A DNA stretch of 18,551 nucleotides from an uncultured Anaerococcus sp. (lineage in GTDB: Bacteria; Bacillota_A; Clostridia; Tissierellales; Peptoniphilaceae). Below the pieces are notes generated by a model. It was not told where the DNA came from. It searched no databases and was given only the letters and a program-made list of their open reading frames with translations. Shown piece after piece: positions 1-7,210 of this stretch; the first letter of the stretch is position 1; each line of letters begins with the position of its first letter. The stretch is taken from assembly GCA_902488555.1 (NCBI GenBank), contig CABTWT010000014.1, positions 1-18,551 of the forward strand, read 5' to 3'. The position numbers and the translations under genes were made by a program.

Positions 1-823
1 GTTTGCCCTCATCTTTTAGGTGCTTACCACATATATAAAGGATAGCATCGCCATCAACTACATTTCCATCAGAGTCAACTGCTATGCACCTATCAGCATC
101 TCCATCAAAGGCAAAACCTATGTCAAGCTTATTTTCTCTAACAAATTCTTGCATATATTCTATATGGGTTGATCCCGCATCTACATTTATGTTAAAGCCA
201 TTTGGTCTGTCGTTTATTACATAAGTATCAGCACCAAGTGCATCATATACAGGTTTTGCAATGGTAAAGCTTGCACCGTTAGCACAATCTAGACCAACTT
301 TGATGTCTTCAAAAGACTTATCTACAGTTTGGATTAGAAAGGCAATATATCTATTACGGCCACCTATGAAGTCTACTGTTCTTCCTATCTTATCTCCTTG
401 GGCAAGAGGGATATCTTCGATGTCAGCATCTATATATGATTCCAATTCTTCCAAGAATTCATCTTCCATTTTTTCGCCCTTGGAATTTATAATCTTGATA
501 CCATTGTCCTGGTAAGGATTGTGGCTAGCAGTAATCATTACACCACAATCAAAATCTTCACTTCTTACTATATATGATACAGAAGGAGTTGTTGTAACGT
601 GGAGCAGGTGGGCATTGGATCCAGATGAGGTGATACCAGCGGCAAGGGCGTCTTCAAACATATATGAAGAACGTCTTGTGTCCTTACCTATAACAATCTT
701 TCCAGCATAACCCTTGTCTTTGTTGAAGTAGTCTCCCAAAAATCTTCCGATTTTAAAAGCATGGTAGACGTTCAAATCCTTGTTTGCCTCTCCCCTAAAT
801 CCATCAGTTCCAAAATATTTCAT
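1..823 (-). CDS. glmM: Phosphoglucosamine mutase GlmM (partial, C-terminus beyond left edge)
   Basis: This enzyme converts glucosamine-6-phosphate to glucosamine-1-phosphate in the cytoplasm, on the route to UDP-GlcNAc and peptidoglycan. The reverse complement gives about 274 residues starting MKYFGTDGFRGEAN, the usual GlmM opening. The phosphoserine motif MITASHNP holds the catalytic serine near residue 100. The metal-binding loop FDGDADR is near residues 239-245. The family is about 445-450 residues long, so roughly 170 C-terminal residues (the sugar- and phosphate-binding domains) lie outside the window. The ATG at 821-823 follows a TTGGAGG ribosome binding site. The gene is transcribed divergently from the aldehyde dehydrogenase and has its own promoter. 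A phosphomannomutase/phosphoglucomutase is the alternative, but the N-terminus favours GlmM. Confidence 0.93.
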   Translation of the reverse strand, partial: MKYFGTDGFRGEANKDLNVYHAFKIGRFLGDYFNKDKGYAGKIVIGKDTRRSSYMFEDALAAGITSSGSNAHLLHVTTTPSVSYIVRSEDFDCGVMITASHNPYQDNGIKIINSKGEKMEDEFLEELESYIDADIEDIPLAQGDKIGRTVDFIGGRNRYIAFLIQTVDKSFEDIKVGLDCANGASFTIAKPVYDALGADTYVINDRPNGFNINVDAGSTHIEYMQEFVRENKLDIGFAFDGDADRCIAVDSDGNVVDGDAILYICGKHLKDEGK

Positions 824-865
824 ATTTCCTCCAATAATTTAAAAGTCAAATTTTATTTCATTAGT

Positions 866-893
866 ATTATACACTTTAGCTGGTCTATGAAAA
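866..893 (-). promoter_or_regulatory. Predicted sigma-A promoter of glmM
   Basis: On the minus strand a -35 of TTTTCA (888-893) is followed after 16 bp by a perfect TATAAT -10 (866-871) with a TG upstream. It lies about 43 bp before the glmM ATG. I see no equally clear plus-strand promoter for the aldehyde dehydrogenase in this gap. Confidence 0.6.
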
Positions 894-945
894 CATATTG
901 GTTAAATTTAAATTACTTAGGGTAAAAGTCCATTGAGGTGATATT

Positions 946-2369
946 ATGAATATAAAAGAATTAAATAGTAAAAATTATATATAGATGGCCAATTTGTAGA
1001 CGCTTCAAGCGGAGAATTAATAGACGTAGAAAATCCTGCAACAGAGGAAATAATTGCAAAGATTCCTTCTGCAAGCAAAGAAGATATAGATAAAGCTTGT
1101 AATGCAGCCTATGAGGCCTTTAAAACTTACTCAAAGACTAGTCTTGATGAGAGAATTACCTATATGGAAAAACTAAAGGATTGGATAGTTAATCACCAAG
1201 ATGACTTTGACGAAATTATCCTCCTAGAGCTTGGTATCCCAAAACACATAGGTCACGATTCCCAAGTCAAAACTCAAATTGAAAGAATTGAAACTTTTAT
1301 AAAAGAAGTAAAAAACATCAAAACAGAAGAAGAATACGAAGACGGGCTTCTACTACGTGAACCAATTGGCCTAGTAGCATCAATCACCCCATGGAACTAC
1401 CCACTTGGACAAATAGTACAAAAAGTAATTCCTGCCCTCTTGTCAGGATGTACAGTTGTCCAAAAACCAGCAACTGCAACCCCACTAACAGCCTATCTAT
1501 TTGCCAAAGGTCTAGATGAAATTGGCCTACCAAAGGGAGTATTTAACCTAATCACAGGCCAAGGTTCTGAAGTTGGCGATGTCCTAAACAAGCATCCAAA
1601 AGTAGCCATGGTTTCCTACACAGGATCAATAAAAGGTGGTGGCCAAGCAGCAGGCCTTGCTATGCAATCAGCTAAGAAAGTAGTCCTAGAACTAGGTGGC
1701 AAGTCCCCAGCAGTATTTCTAAAGGGAGCTGACATAGAAAAGGCTGTCAAACAAGTCCTGGATACAGTTTATAGAAATGTTGGACAAACCTGCTCATGCC
1801 TATCTCGTGCCGTAGTTGTTGAAGAAATCTATGATCAAGTAGTCGAAGAATTCAAAAAACAATATGACAATTACCCAGCAGGAGACCCAAGAGACGATAG
1901 CACTGTAGTAGGCCCACTATCTAGCCAAAAACAATTTGACAGGGTTCAAAAATACGTAAACATCGGCCTTGACGAAGGAGCTAATTTATTAAAAGGCCAA
2001 GCTTTAGAAAAGAATGGTCCTGGATATTTTGTAAAACCAGTAATATTTACAGATGTAAAGCCTGGTATGACAATCCACGACGAAGAAATCTTTGGACCAG
2101 TCCTATCAATTATCAAGGTTAAAGATAAGAAAGAAGCTATAAAAGTAGCAAATGCAGTAGAATATGGCTTATCTTCAGCAGTATTTGGCGAAGATGATGA
2201 AGCCTTGGATGTTGCAAGAGAAATCAGAGCTGGCGAATGCTATGTAAATGGTGGATCAAAAGCCCATAACCTACCATTTGGTGGCTACAAGCAATCTGGA
2301 GTCGGCAGAGAAGGTGGCATCCACGGTCTATTAGAATACTACGAACTTAAATCAGTTTATAAACAATAA
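946..2369 (+). pseudogene. NAD(P)-dependent aldehyde dehydrogenase, frameshifted near the N-terminus
   Basis: Members of this family oxidise aldehydes to carboxylic acids with NAD(P). The start with a good ribosome binding site (GAGGTG at 935-940, ATG at 946) opens a frame that stops at TAG 982-984 after 12 codons. The aldehyde dehydrogenase frame then runs from about 972 to 2369, and its first ATG is only at 1164. Adding one A to the A5 run at 970-974 joins the frames and gives the family-like opening SKKLYIDGQF and 474 residues, a normal family length. Losing one TA from the TATATATA run would also join them. The catalytic parts are intact: TPWNYPLGQ (Asn), VLELGGKSP (Glu), GQTCSC with the catalytic Cys codon at 1791-1793, and EIFGPVLS. 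Starting at 1164 would delete about 73 N-terminal residues of the cofactor-binding domain and has no good ribosome binding site. It may be a true lesion, a phase-variable tract or a sequence error. The substrate cannot be told. Confidence 0.85.
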
Positions 2370-2373
2370 ATCC

Positions 2374-2518
2374 TATAAACAAAGTCCCAAGTAAAAATAT
2401 GTAAATTTATTTTTTCTATAATCGCAAGCTCGTTCATATCAAATAATGCGATTTTATAAAATACCAATTTGGAAACCAAAAGATTTTACCTATTTCTTGC
2501 AAGGGACTTTTGTTTATA
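2374..2518. repeat. 145-bp structured element with imperfect terminal inverted repeats
   Basis: The ends are TATAAACAAAGTCCC (2374-2388) and GGGACTTTTGTTTATA (2503-2518), complementary over 15 bp with one bulged T. Inside are a second stem, TATAATCGCA (2417-2426) with TGCGATTTTATA (2447-2458), and a small hairpin, TTTGG-AAA-CCAAA (2468-2480). The outermost TA on each side could be a target duplication of a MITE-like insertion. The same fold could be a 3'-UTR or small structured RNA. It begins 4 bp after the aldehyde dehydrogenase stop codon and contains no ORF. I do not recognise it as a known RNA family or insertion sequence. Confidence 0.5.
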
Positions 2519-2519
2519 T

Positions 2520-2549
2520 AAAAGATAGAGCTCTGACTCTTCTTTTTTT
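2520..2549 (+). terminator. Predicted intrinsic terminator after the aldehyde dehydrogenase and 145-bp element
   Basis: AAAAGA-T-AGAG pairs with CTCT-TCTTTT around a six-base loop (2531-2536), with a single bulged T, and runs into a T tract ending at 2549. It would end transcripts reading through the structured element, just before the trmN6 promoter. Confidence 0.5.
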
Positions 2550-2561
2550 ATTGTGAAAATT

Positions 2562-2570
2562 TGATATACT
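2562..2570 (+). promoter_or_regulatory. Extended -10 promoter of trmN6, predicting a leaderless transcript
   Basis: TGATATACT (2562-2570) is an extended -10 with no convincing -35. A start point seven bases downstream would fall at about 2577, the A of the trmN6 ATG. No Shine-Dalgarno sequence is present in the 30 bases before that ATG. Confidence 0.5.
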
Positions 2571-2576
2571 AGACTT

Positions 2577-3281
2577 ATGAGAAAATTAGATTACATACCA
2601 AAAACAAATATAAAAATGATACACATAGACAAATCCTATTCCTTTGGCATCGATTCAATACTATTGATGAATTTTGCCAAGATGCAATCTGGTAAAACTT
2701 TGATAGATATAGGAGCAGGTTCTGGAGTCCTCGCTCTTGGCGCCAATAGCCTTTATAATCTAAAAGAAGTTATGGCAATAGAAATTCAAGAAGAAAAGGC
2801 AAGGCTATTAGAAGAAAATATTGCCTTAAATAATCTTAATAATGTAGACGTGATTAACGATGATTTAAATAATGTAGAAATTGCAGAAAATTCCTACGAC
2901 TACATCATCACCAATCCCCCTTATTATAAGATTACTGATAATATATCAAACAAAAGTGAGGAATTTCTAATCTCTCGCCAAGAAAAATATCTCAAACTTA
3001 ACGATATATTCAAATTTGCCAACAAGACCCTAAAGGATAGGGGGAAATTATTTATGATTCACAAGCCAGAACGCATGGTAGATATATTCACTCAATCCGG
3101 CAATCTAAAGGCCAAAAGAGTCCGTTTTGTCTCCTCCACTTACGATAAAAAACCAGAATTTATCCTCATAGAATTTGTAAAGAATGCAAATGACGGTCTA
3201 AAAATTGAAAAACCCTTGATTATCTACGAAGATGGCCATTATAGCCAAGAAGTCAAAGAAATTAATGGCATAGAAGAATAA
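2577..3281 (+). CDS. trmN6: tRNA1(Val) (adenine-37-N6)-methyltransferase family protein (TrmN6/YfiC type)
   Basis: This is a cytoplasmic SAM-dependent N6-adenine methyltransferase, expected to modify A37 of a tRNA. Residues 44-50 (DIGAGSG) form the SAM-binding loop. NPPYY at 113-117 is the catalytic N6-amino-methyltransferase motif. The early KSYSFGIDSILL segment (residues 19-30) is typical of the family. The length of 234 residues is close to the usual 230-250. The start at 2577 is kept because residues 2-13 align in style with the family's N-terminus, although the ATG has no ribosome binding site. It is followed after 20 bp by rsmI in the same direction, so the two form an RNA-methylation pair. 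The exact tRNA target in this organism is inferred, not shown. Confidence 0.85.
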   Translation: MRKLDYIPKTNIKMIHIDKSYSFGIDSILLMNFAKMQSGKTLIDIGAGSGVLALGANSLYNLKEVMAIEIQEEKARLLEENIALNNLNNVDVINDDLNNVEIAENSYDYIITNPPYYKITDNISNKSEEFLISRQEKYLKLNDIFKFANKTLKDRGKLFMIHKPERMVDIFTQSGNLKAKRVRFVSSTYDKKPEFILIEFVKNANDGLKIEKPLIIYEDGHYSQEVKEINGIEE

Positions 3282-3301
3282 AATATTTTAAAGGAGTTTA
3301 T

Positions 3302-4123
3302 ATGGACTATCAAATATACTTTATCCCAACACCTATTGGAAATCTTGAAGATATGACTATTAGGGCAATCAATACTCTAATGGAAGTTGACATCATAGCT
3401 TGTGAAGATACTAGGGAAAGCAGGAAGCTCTTAGATCACTTTGACATAAAAAAAGAACTCACTTCCTACCATAAGTTTAATGAAGCTGCAAAAAGTGAAG
3501 AAATAATTGAAAATTGCAAAAATGGTATGACCTATGGAATAATCACAGACCAAGGTATGCCCGGCATATCCGACCCTGGCCATATATTGATCAAAAAATG
3601 CATAAATGAAGGCATATCATACACAATTTTGCCTGGCGCAAGCTCAATACTCACAGCCCTAGTCGGATCGGGTATGGAAAATACTTCCTTTATTTACTAT
3701 GGCTTTATCCCCAAAAAACAAGGAGATAAAGAAAAGCTCTACCAGGAGCTAAAAGAGCAGACTCGCACTAGTATTTTATTTGACACTCCCCACAACATAT
3801 CAAAAACCATAGAAGATTTTAAGGAAATTTTCCCTCAAAGAAAACTTTGCATAGCCCGAGAGCTTACAAAGAAATTCGAAGAATATTATATAGAAGATAT
3901 CGGCAAAATTAACATAGACGAATTGACCTTGAAGGGAGAATTTGTCCTAGTCTTATCAGGCGCAGACCTAATTGCAAATGAGTCACTAGAAGATTTTGAA
4001 GGAGAAATCAAAGCCTATATCAAACAAGGACTTCGAACCAAGGAGATTACAAAGATTATAAAGGATAAATCCTCTTTTAACAAAAACGAAATATACGAAT
4101 ATATTTTGACTTTATCTAAATAA
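3302..4123 (+). CDS. rsmI: 16S rRNA (cytidine-1402-2'-O)-methyltransferase RsmI
   Basis: RsmI adds the 2'-O-methyl group to C1402 of 16S rRNA in the decoding centre, using SAM. The 273-residue protein has the tetrapyrrole-methylase-like fold. Its family signatures are IPTPIGNLEDMT (residues 8-19), CEDTRESRKLLDHF, DQGMPGISDPG and LPGASSILTAL. The DQGMPGISDPG loop departs slightly from the common DAGTPGISDPG. An AAAGGAG ribosome binding site (3290-3296) precedes the ATG. It sits 20 bp after trmN6, probably in one transcript, and is followed by a convergent terminator shared with the D-lactate dehydrogenase gene. I see no truncation. Confidence 0.94.
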   Translation: MDYQIYFIPTPIGNLEDMTIRAINTLMEVDIIACEDTRESRKLLDHFDIKKELTSYHKFNEAAKSEEIIENCKNGMTYGIITDQGMPGISDPGHILIKKCINEGISYTILPGASSILTALVGSGMENTSFIYYGFIPKKQGDKEKLYQELKEQTRTSILFDTPHNISKTIEDFKEIFPQRKLCIARELTKKFEEYYIEDIGKINIDELTLKGEFVLVLSGADLIANESLEDFEGEIKAYIKQGLRTKEITKIIKDKSSFNKNEIYEYILTLSK

Positions 4124-4153
4124 AATGATTATAGACAAAATTTTTTATAAAAT

Positions 4154-4196
4154 AATAAGGCCAAGCTAAAATTTCCTGCTTGAGCCTTTATTTTTT
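4154..4196. terminator. Intrinsic terminator between convergent rsmI and the D-lactate dehydrogenase gene
   Basis: AAGGCCAAGC (4157-4166) pairs with GCTTGAGCCTT (4178-4188) with one bulged base and an 11-base loop. The plus-strand T run (4191-4196) overlaps the end of the opposing gene. On the minus strand the hairpin is followed by a more broken T tract, so it may work in both directions. Confidence 0.7.
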
Positions 4197-5178
4197 AATT
4201 AATCCTATTTTTACTATCTCCTGTTTCAAAGACTTCTACCACTGCATTTAAGGCGTATTTGACTTGGTTTTCTAGGGATGTATTGGTCAGATATGTTATG
4301 TGAGGATAGTAGTCGACCCTATCATTAGACAAAAGCCTATCAAGAATATCATCTTGGTAGTTTGGATCTTTCTTACCATATATAACTTTCTCATTTTCAT
4401 AGACATCAAGGCCAGAAAAGGCAACCTTTCCACTATCAATGGCATCAAGCAAGTCTTCTGTGTTGATAAGACCTCCCCTAGCACAATTAAATAACATTGC
4501 TCCATCTTTCATCTTGGCAAAAGCTTTTTTATCAAAGAAGTGATAGTTTTCCTCTGTAAGGGCTGAATGAATTGTTATGATGTCTGATTCTTTCAAAAGC
4601 TCATCATAGGATGATAAAAATGTCACTCCATCAATGTCTTTCTTGCCACGAGAGCTGTAGGAAACTACATTTGCTCCAAAGGCATCTGCAATCTTTGCTA
4701 CATGTTGGCCAATCCTACCAAGACCATAGATACCTAAAGTCTTGCCCTTAAAAGTTTGTCCTAGGATATTTGCCTTTTGCCTATAGTCATTATCCTTCAA
4801 GTTCTTTTGAATTTCTTTATCTCTCTTTAGTGCTTTTAGTATCATCATTATGGTAAATTCTGCTATGGATTCTGGAGAATAGTCTGGGACGTTAGTTATG
4901 ATGATGTCATTTTCCCTAGCTTTTTCAATGTCAAAGATATCATAGCCAACTGATGTTAAGGCTATTTGTTTGATACCTAGTCCATGTAATTTCCCATAGA
5001 TAGAATTGTCAAAGTTTTTGGGTAGGGTCATGGCAAGGCCATCGTAATCAGCCAATATATCCAAATTATCTAGGCTAAGTTTCTCGTCAATTATATCAAC
5101 TTTTATCTTATTTTCATTTTCCCACTCCTTGACATAGTCATAGGCAAGGTAGTGGGGTTTAAAAAATGCTATTTTCAT
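4195..5178 (-). CDS. ldhA: D-2-hydroxyacid dehydrogenase, D-lactate dehydrogenase type
   Basis: This is a cytoplasmic NAD-dependent enzyme, probably reducing pyruvate to D-lactate and so regenerating NAD+ in fermentation. The 327 residues match the family length. The Rossmann fingerprint GIYGLGRIG is at 149-157. The substrate-binding and catalytic arginine lies in NCARGGLI (R234), the glutamate in LDVYENE (257-263) and the catalytic histidine in YPHITYLT (H293). The alternating catalytic and NAD domains are complete. A GAGGTG ribosome binding site precedes the ATG. The gene is monocistronic, lying between the rpsU terminator and the shared terminator with rsmI. Other 2-hydroxyacid substrates, such as 2-hydroxyisocaproate in amino-acid-fermenting relatives, cannot be excluded, so the symbol is tentative. 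Confidence 0.85.
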   Translation of the reverse strand: MKIAFFKPHYLAYDYVKEWENENKIKVDIIDEKLSLDNLDILADYDGLAMTLPKNFDNSIYGKLHGLGIKQIALTSVGYDIFDIEKARENDIIITNVPDYSPESIAEFTIMMILKALKRDKEIQKNLKDNDYRQKANILGQTFKGKTLGIYGLGRIGQHVAKIADAFGANVVSYSSRGKKDIDGVTFLSSYDELLKESDIITIHSALTEENYHFFDKKAFAKMKDGAMLFNCARGGLINTEDLLDAIDSGKVAFSGLDVYENEKVIYGKKDPNYQDDILDRLLSNDRVDYYPHITYLTNTSLENQVKYALNAVVEVFETGDSKNRIN

Positions 5179-5190
5179 ATTTTCACCTCA

Positions 5191-5220
5191 TATATAGGAT
5201 ATCTACCCAATTTATAGCAA
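5191..5220 (-). promoter_or_regulatory. Possible promoter of the D-lactate dehydrogenase gene
   Basis: On the minus strand TTGCTA (5215-5220) is followed after 18 bp by TATATA (5191-5196), ending 13 bp before the ATG. The -35 overlaps the T tract of the rpsU terminator, so the spacing is tight. Confidence 0.4.
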
Positions 5221-5245
5221 AATAAAAAGAACCCTAGGGTCCTTT
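5216..5245 (-). terminator. Intrinsic terminator of hinT-rpsU
   Basis: On the minus strand AAAGGACC-CTAG-GGTTCTTT forms an eight-pair stem with one G-U pair (5226-5245), followed by TTTTTATTTT. It begins 9 bp after the rpsU stop codon. Confidence 0.8.
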
Positions 5246-5254
5246 AAAATTTTA

Positions 5255-5437
5255 TTACTTCTTTTTTCTATTTTTTCTTTTAGCAGCGTCATTTTTTTTC
5301 TTTCTGATAACGCTTGGTTTTTCGTAGTGTTCTCTTCTTCTGTATTCAGAAAGTACACCGGATCTTGCGCATTGTCTTTTGAATCTTTTAATTGCACTAT
5401 CGATTGATTCGTTTTCTCCAACTCTGATCTCTGTCAT
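5255..5437 (-). CDS. rpsU: 30S ribosomal protein S21
   Basis: S21 is a small basic protein of the 30S subunit, needed for initiation on many mRNAs. The 60 residues begin [19 protein letters not shown] and end in a lysine/arginine-rich tail ([15 protein letters not shown]), which is typical. The open frame extends upstream to 5473, but the ATG at 5435-5437 is the family start and follows a G-rich ribosome binding site (AGAGGGGGG). It lies 52 bp after hinT, with no terminator between them, so co-transcription is likely. A second, overlapping frame at 5212-5421 is a shadow. Confidence 0.96.
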   Translation of the reverse strand: MTEIRVGENESIDSAIKRFKRQCARSGVLSEYRRREHYEKPSVIRKKKNDAAKRKNRKKK

Positions 5438-5489
5438 CTCTATCCCCCCTCTCGTATAACACAAATTTTTCAATATTCTAAGTTACAAA

Positions 5490-5825
5490 TCAGCCTGGTG
5501 GCCAGTTAAATGATCTGCCGCCTAGTACATGAAAATGCAAGTGAGGAACGCTTTGTCCCCCTTCTTCGCCGATATTTGTGACAACTCTGTAGCCTTCTAG
5601 GCCTTTATCTTTGGCAAGTTTTGCTATAGTTAGCATAATTTGGCTTATAAGAGCACTGTCAGCTTCATCAAGCGTAGCTAAACTTGTTATGTGCTTTTTT
5701 GGTATAACAAGAAAATGGATAGGTGCTTGTGGATCTAGATCATTAAATGCAATTAAATTTTCATCTTCGTAGATCGCCACAGTAGGAATTTCTCCTGCTG
5801 CAATCTTGCAAAATACACAATCCAT
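5490..5825 (-). CDS. hinT: HIT family nucleotide-binding protein (HinT-like)
   Basis: Histidine-triad hydrolases of the HINT branch cleave AMP from lysine or other amines in phosphoramidates, in the cytoplasm. The 111 residues include the N-terminal CVFCKIAAGEIP with its Cys pair, DLDPQAPIHFLVIPKKH, and the histidine triad PHLHFHVLGG near residues 94-103. The C-terminal WPPG is typical of bacterial HinT. The ribosome binding site is GGGGTGA. The hinT-rpsU order behind mtaB is common in Firmicutes. A strong separate promoter precedes it, so it is not dependent on the heat-shock operon upstream. Confidence 0.92.
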   Translation of the reverse strand: MDCVFCKIAAGEIPTVAIYEDENLIAFNDLDPQAPIHFLVIPKKHITSLATLDEADSALISQIMLTIAKLAKDKGLEGYRVVTNIGEEGGQSVPHLHFHVLGGRSFNWPPG

Positions 5826-5846
5826 ACTTCACCCCCATTGCTATAT

Positions 5847-5875
5847 ATAATACCACAAGAAAAAATCTCAGTCAA
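5847..5875 (-). promoter_or_regulatory. Sigma-A promoter of hinT-rpsU
   Basis: On the minus strand TTGACT (5870-5875) is separated by exactly 17 bp from TATTAT (5847-5852), with a TG element upstream of the -10. It ends about 21 bp before the hinT ATG. An AT-only inverted repeat (AAAATATT 5877-5884 and AATATTTT 5900-5907) just upstream could weakly end the mtaB transcript. Confidence 0.75.
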
Positions 5876-5914
5876 CAAAATATTGATAAATAGACATCTA
5901 ATATTTTAATTTTT

Positions 5915-7210
5915 TTAGATAATTTCTCCGACAAGTTCACCTGCTATGATATCGGTGATTTTTACCTCTACTATAGTGTTGGCTTCTATATCATTTTTGA
6001 CATTTACCTTTAGGTAATTTGTAGAATATCCTCCCGAATAGCCCTCTAGGTCAGATTTTGATTCTATCAAAACTTCTAAGACTTTGCCTATTTGTTTTTC
6101 TAAAAAGTCCATCCTGTTTTTTTCTTCGATTTTTTCTAGGTCATGGAGCCTTTGTTTTTTGATATTGCCATCAACTTGGTCACCCATTTTGGCTGCCCTT
6201 GTTCCCTCTCTTGGAGAATATTTGAATAGATGAGTTTTGGCAAATTTAATTTTATCTACAAATTCCATGGTTTCTTCGTGGTTTTCTTGGCTTTCACCAG
6301 GAAAACCTACTATTATATCTGTCGTAAGGCCAGCATTTGGAAAGACATCTCTTATAAGGTCGACTTTTTCCTTATACATTTTCCTGTCGTACTTGCGGTT
6401 CATAGCCTTAAGGATGTCATCAGAGCCTGATTGTAGGGATAGGTGGAAGTGGTCGCAGGCCTTGCCTGTAGCTTTCATTCTTTCTAGGAAATCAAAACTT
6501 ATATGTCTAGGCTCCATAGATGAAAGTCTGATGCGCTTGATTTTCTCAACACTTGCCACGGCTTCTATGACATCTATTAGAGAAATATCACTGTCAAAAT
6601 CCTTGCCATAGCTTGCTACATGTATGCCTGTTAGGACTATTTCTTTAAAGACATTGTCGGCAAGTCTCTTAGTTTCTTCTACTATGGAGTCAATATCACG
6701 GCTTACTATGTTGCCCCTGGCGTATGGGATCAGACAATATGAGCAGTACATATTGCATCCATCTTGGATTTTGATGTAGGCTCTGGTCATTTCTGTTTGA
6801 TTAGATATCTCTAGCTCTTCGTAAGTTTTACTTTCTGATGGAGCTATGATTTTATCAATGGCATTTTTATTTTGAAGTATGTCTTCACATAGGTCCACAA
6901 CATTTTCCTTGTTGCGAGAGCCAAGAACTATATCAACCCCTTCTATTTTTGCCACTTCTTCTGGCTTTACTTGTGAATAACAACCCATTACTGCAACTAT
7001 GGCATCTGGGTTGTCGCGTCGAGCCTTGGATATCATTTGCCTTGATTTCCTATCACTCATATTGGTCACAGTACAGGTATTTATTACATATATGTCTGCA
7101 TTTGTTTGGGCTTTCTTGTAGCCTTTTTGTAAAAATAGTTCTTCTACTGCTTCTGATTCGTATTGGTTTACCTTACATCCTAGTGTTATGATGTTAAATG
7201 TGTTTGCCAT
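5915..7210 (-). CDS. mtaB: tRNA t6A37 methylthiotransferase MtaB
   Basis: MtaB is a radical-SAM enzyme that adds a methylthio group to t6A at position 37 of ANN-decoding tRNAs, giving ms2t6A. The 431 residues hold the three domains in order. The N-terminal domain carries the cluster cysteines C12 (LGCKVNQ), C46 (NTCTVT) and C77 (MGCYSQ). The radical-SAM domain has C152, C156 and C159 (CNMYCSYC), and a C-terminal TRAM-like domain covers about residues 370-431. LGCKVNQYE and NTCTVTN separate it from MiaB and RimO. Its ATG overlaps the dnaJ stop codon by one base (TAATG), indicating translational coupling. It is the last gene of the heat-shock transcript and is followed by a separate promoter for hinT. 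Confidence 0.93.
   Translation of the reverse strand: MANTFNIITLGCKVNQYESEAVEELFLQKGYKKAQTNADIYVINTCTVTNMSDRKSRQMISKARRDNPDAIVAVMGCYSQVKPEEVAKIEGVDIVLGSRNKENVVDLCEDILQNKNAIDKIIAPSESKTYEELEISNQTEMTRAYIKIQDGCNMYCSYCLIPYARGNIVSRDIDSIVEETKRLADNVFKEIVLTGIHVASYGKDFDSDISLIDVIEAVASVEKIKRIRLSSMEPRHISFDFLERMKATGKACDHFHLSLQSGSDDILKAMNRKYDRKMYKEKVDLIRDVFPNAGLTTDIIVGFPGESQENHEETMEFVDKIKFAKTHLFKYSPREGTRAAKMGDQVDGNIKKQRLHDLEKIEEKNRMDFLEKQIGKVLEVLIESKSDLEGYSGGYSTNYLKVNVKNDIEANTIVEVKITDIIAGELVGEII

Noticed and set aside
261..710. Two small plus-strand frames at 261-515 and 519-710
   Set aside because: Both lie opposite the glmM coding sequence, whose motifs are continuous through this stretch.
1164..2369. 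Aldehyde dehydrogenase starting at ATG 1164 as the natural protein
   Set aside because: Clear family sequence continues upstream to about 972 in the same frame, and a proper ribosome binding site exists only for ATG 946. The short form is a consequence of the frameshift.
2374..2518. 6S RNA, SRP RNA or a known riboswitch in the structured element
   Set aside because: None of the conserved cores that I know (SRP GNAR loop with its asymmetric bulge, purine/SAM/TPP motifs) can be seen, and the long AT-rich single-stranded parts do not fit 6S well.
5212..5421. 69-codon frame overlapping rpsU
   Set aside because: It is a different reading frame of the S21 gene running through the terminator. S21 itself is unmistakable.
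6237..6611. 124-codon plus-strand frame opposite mtaB
   Set aside because: It is antisense to a complete MtaB with all cluster cysteines, and has no start signal.
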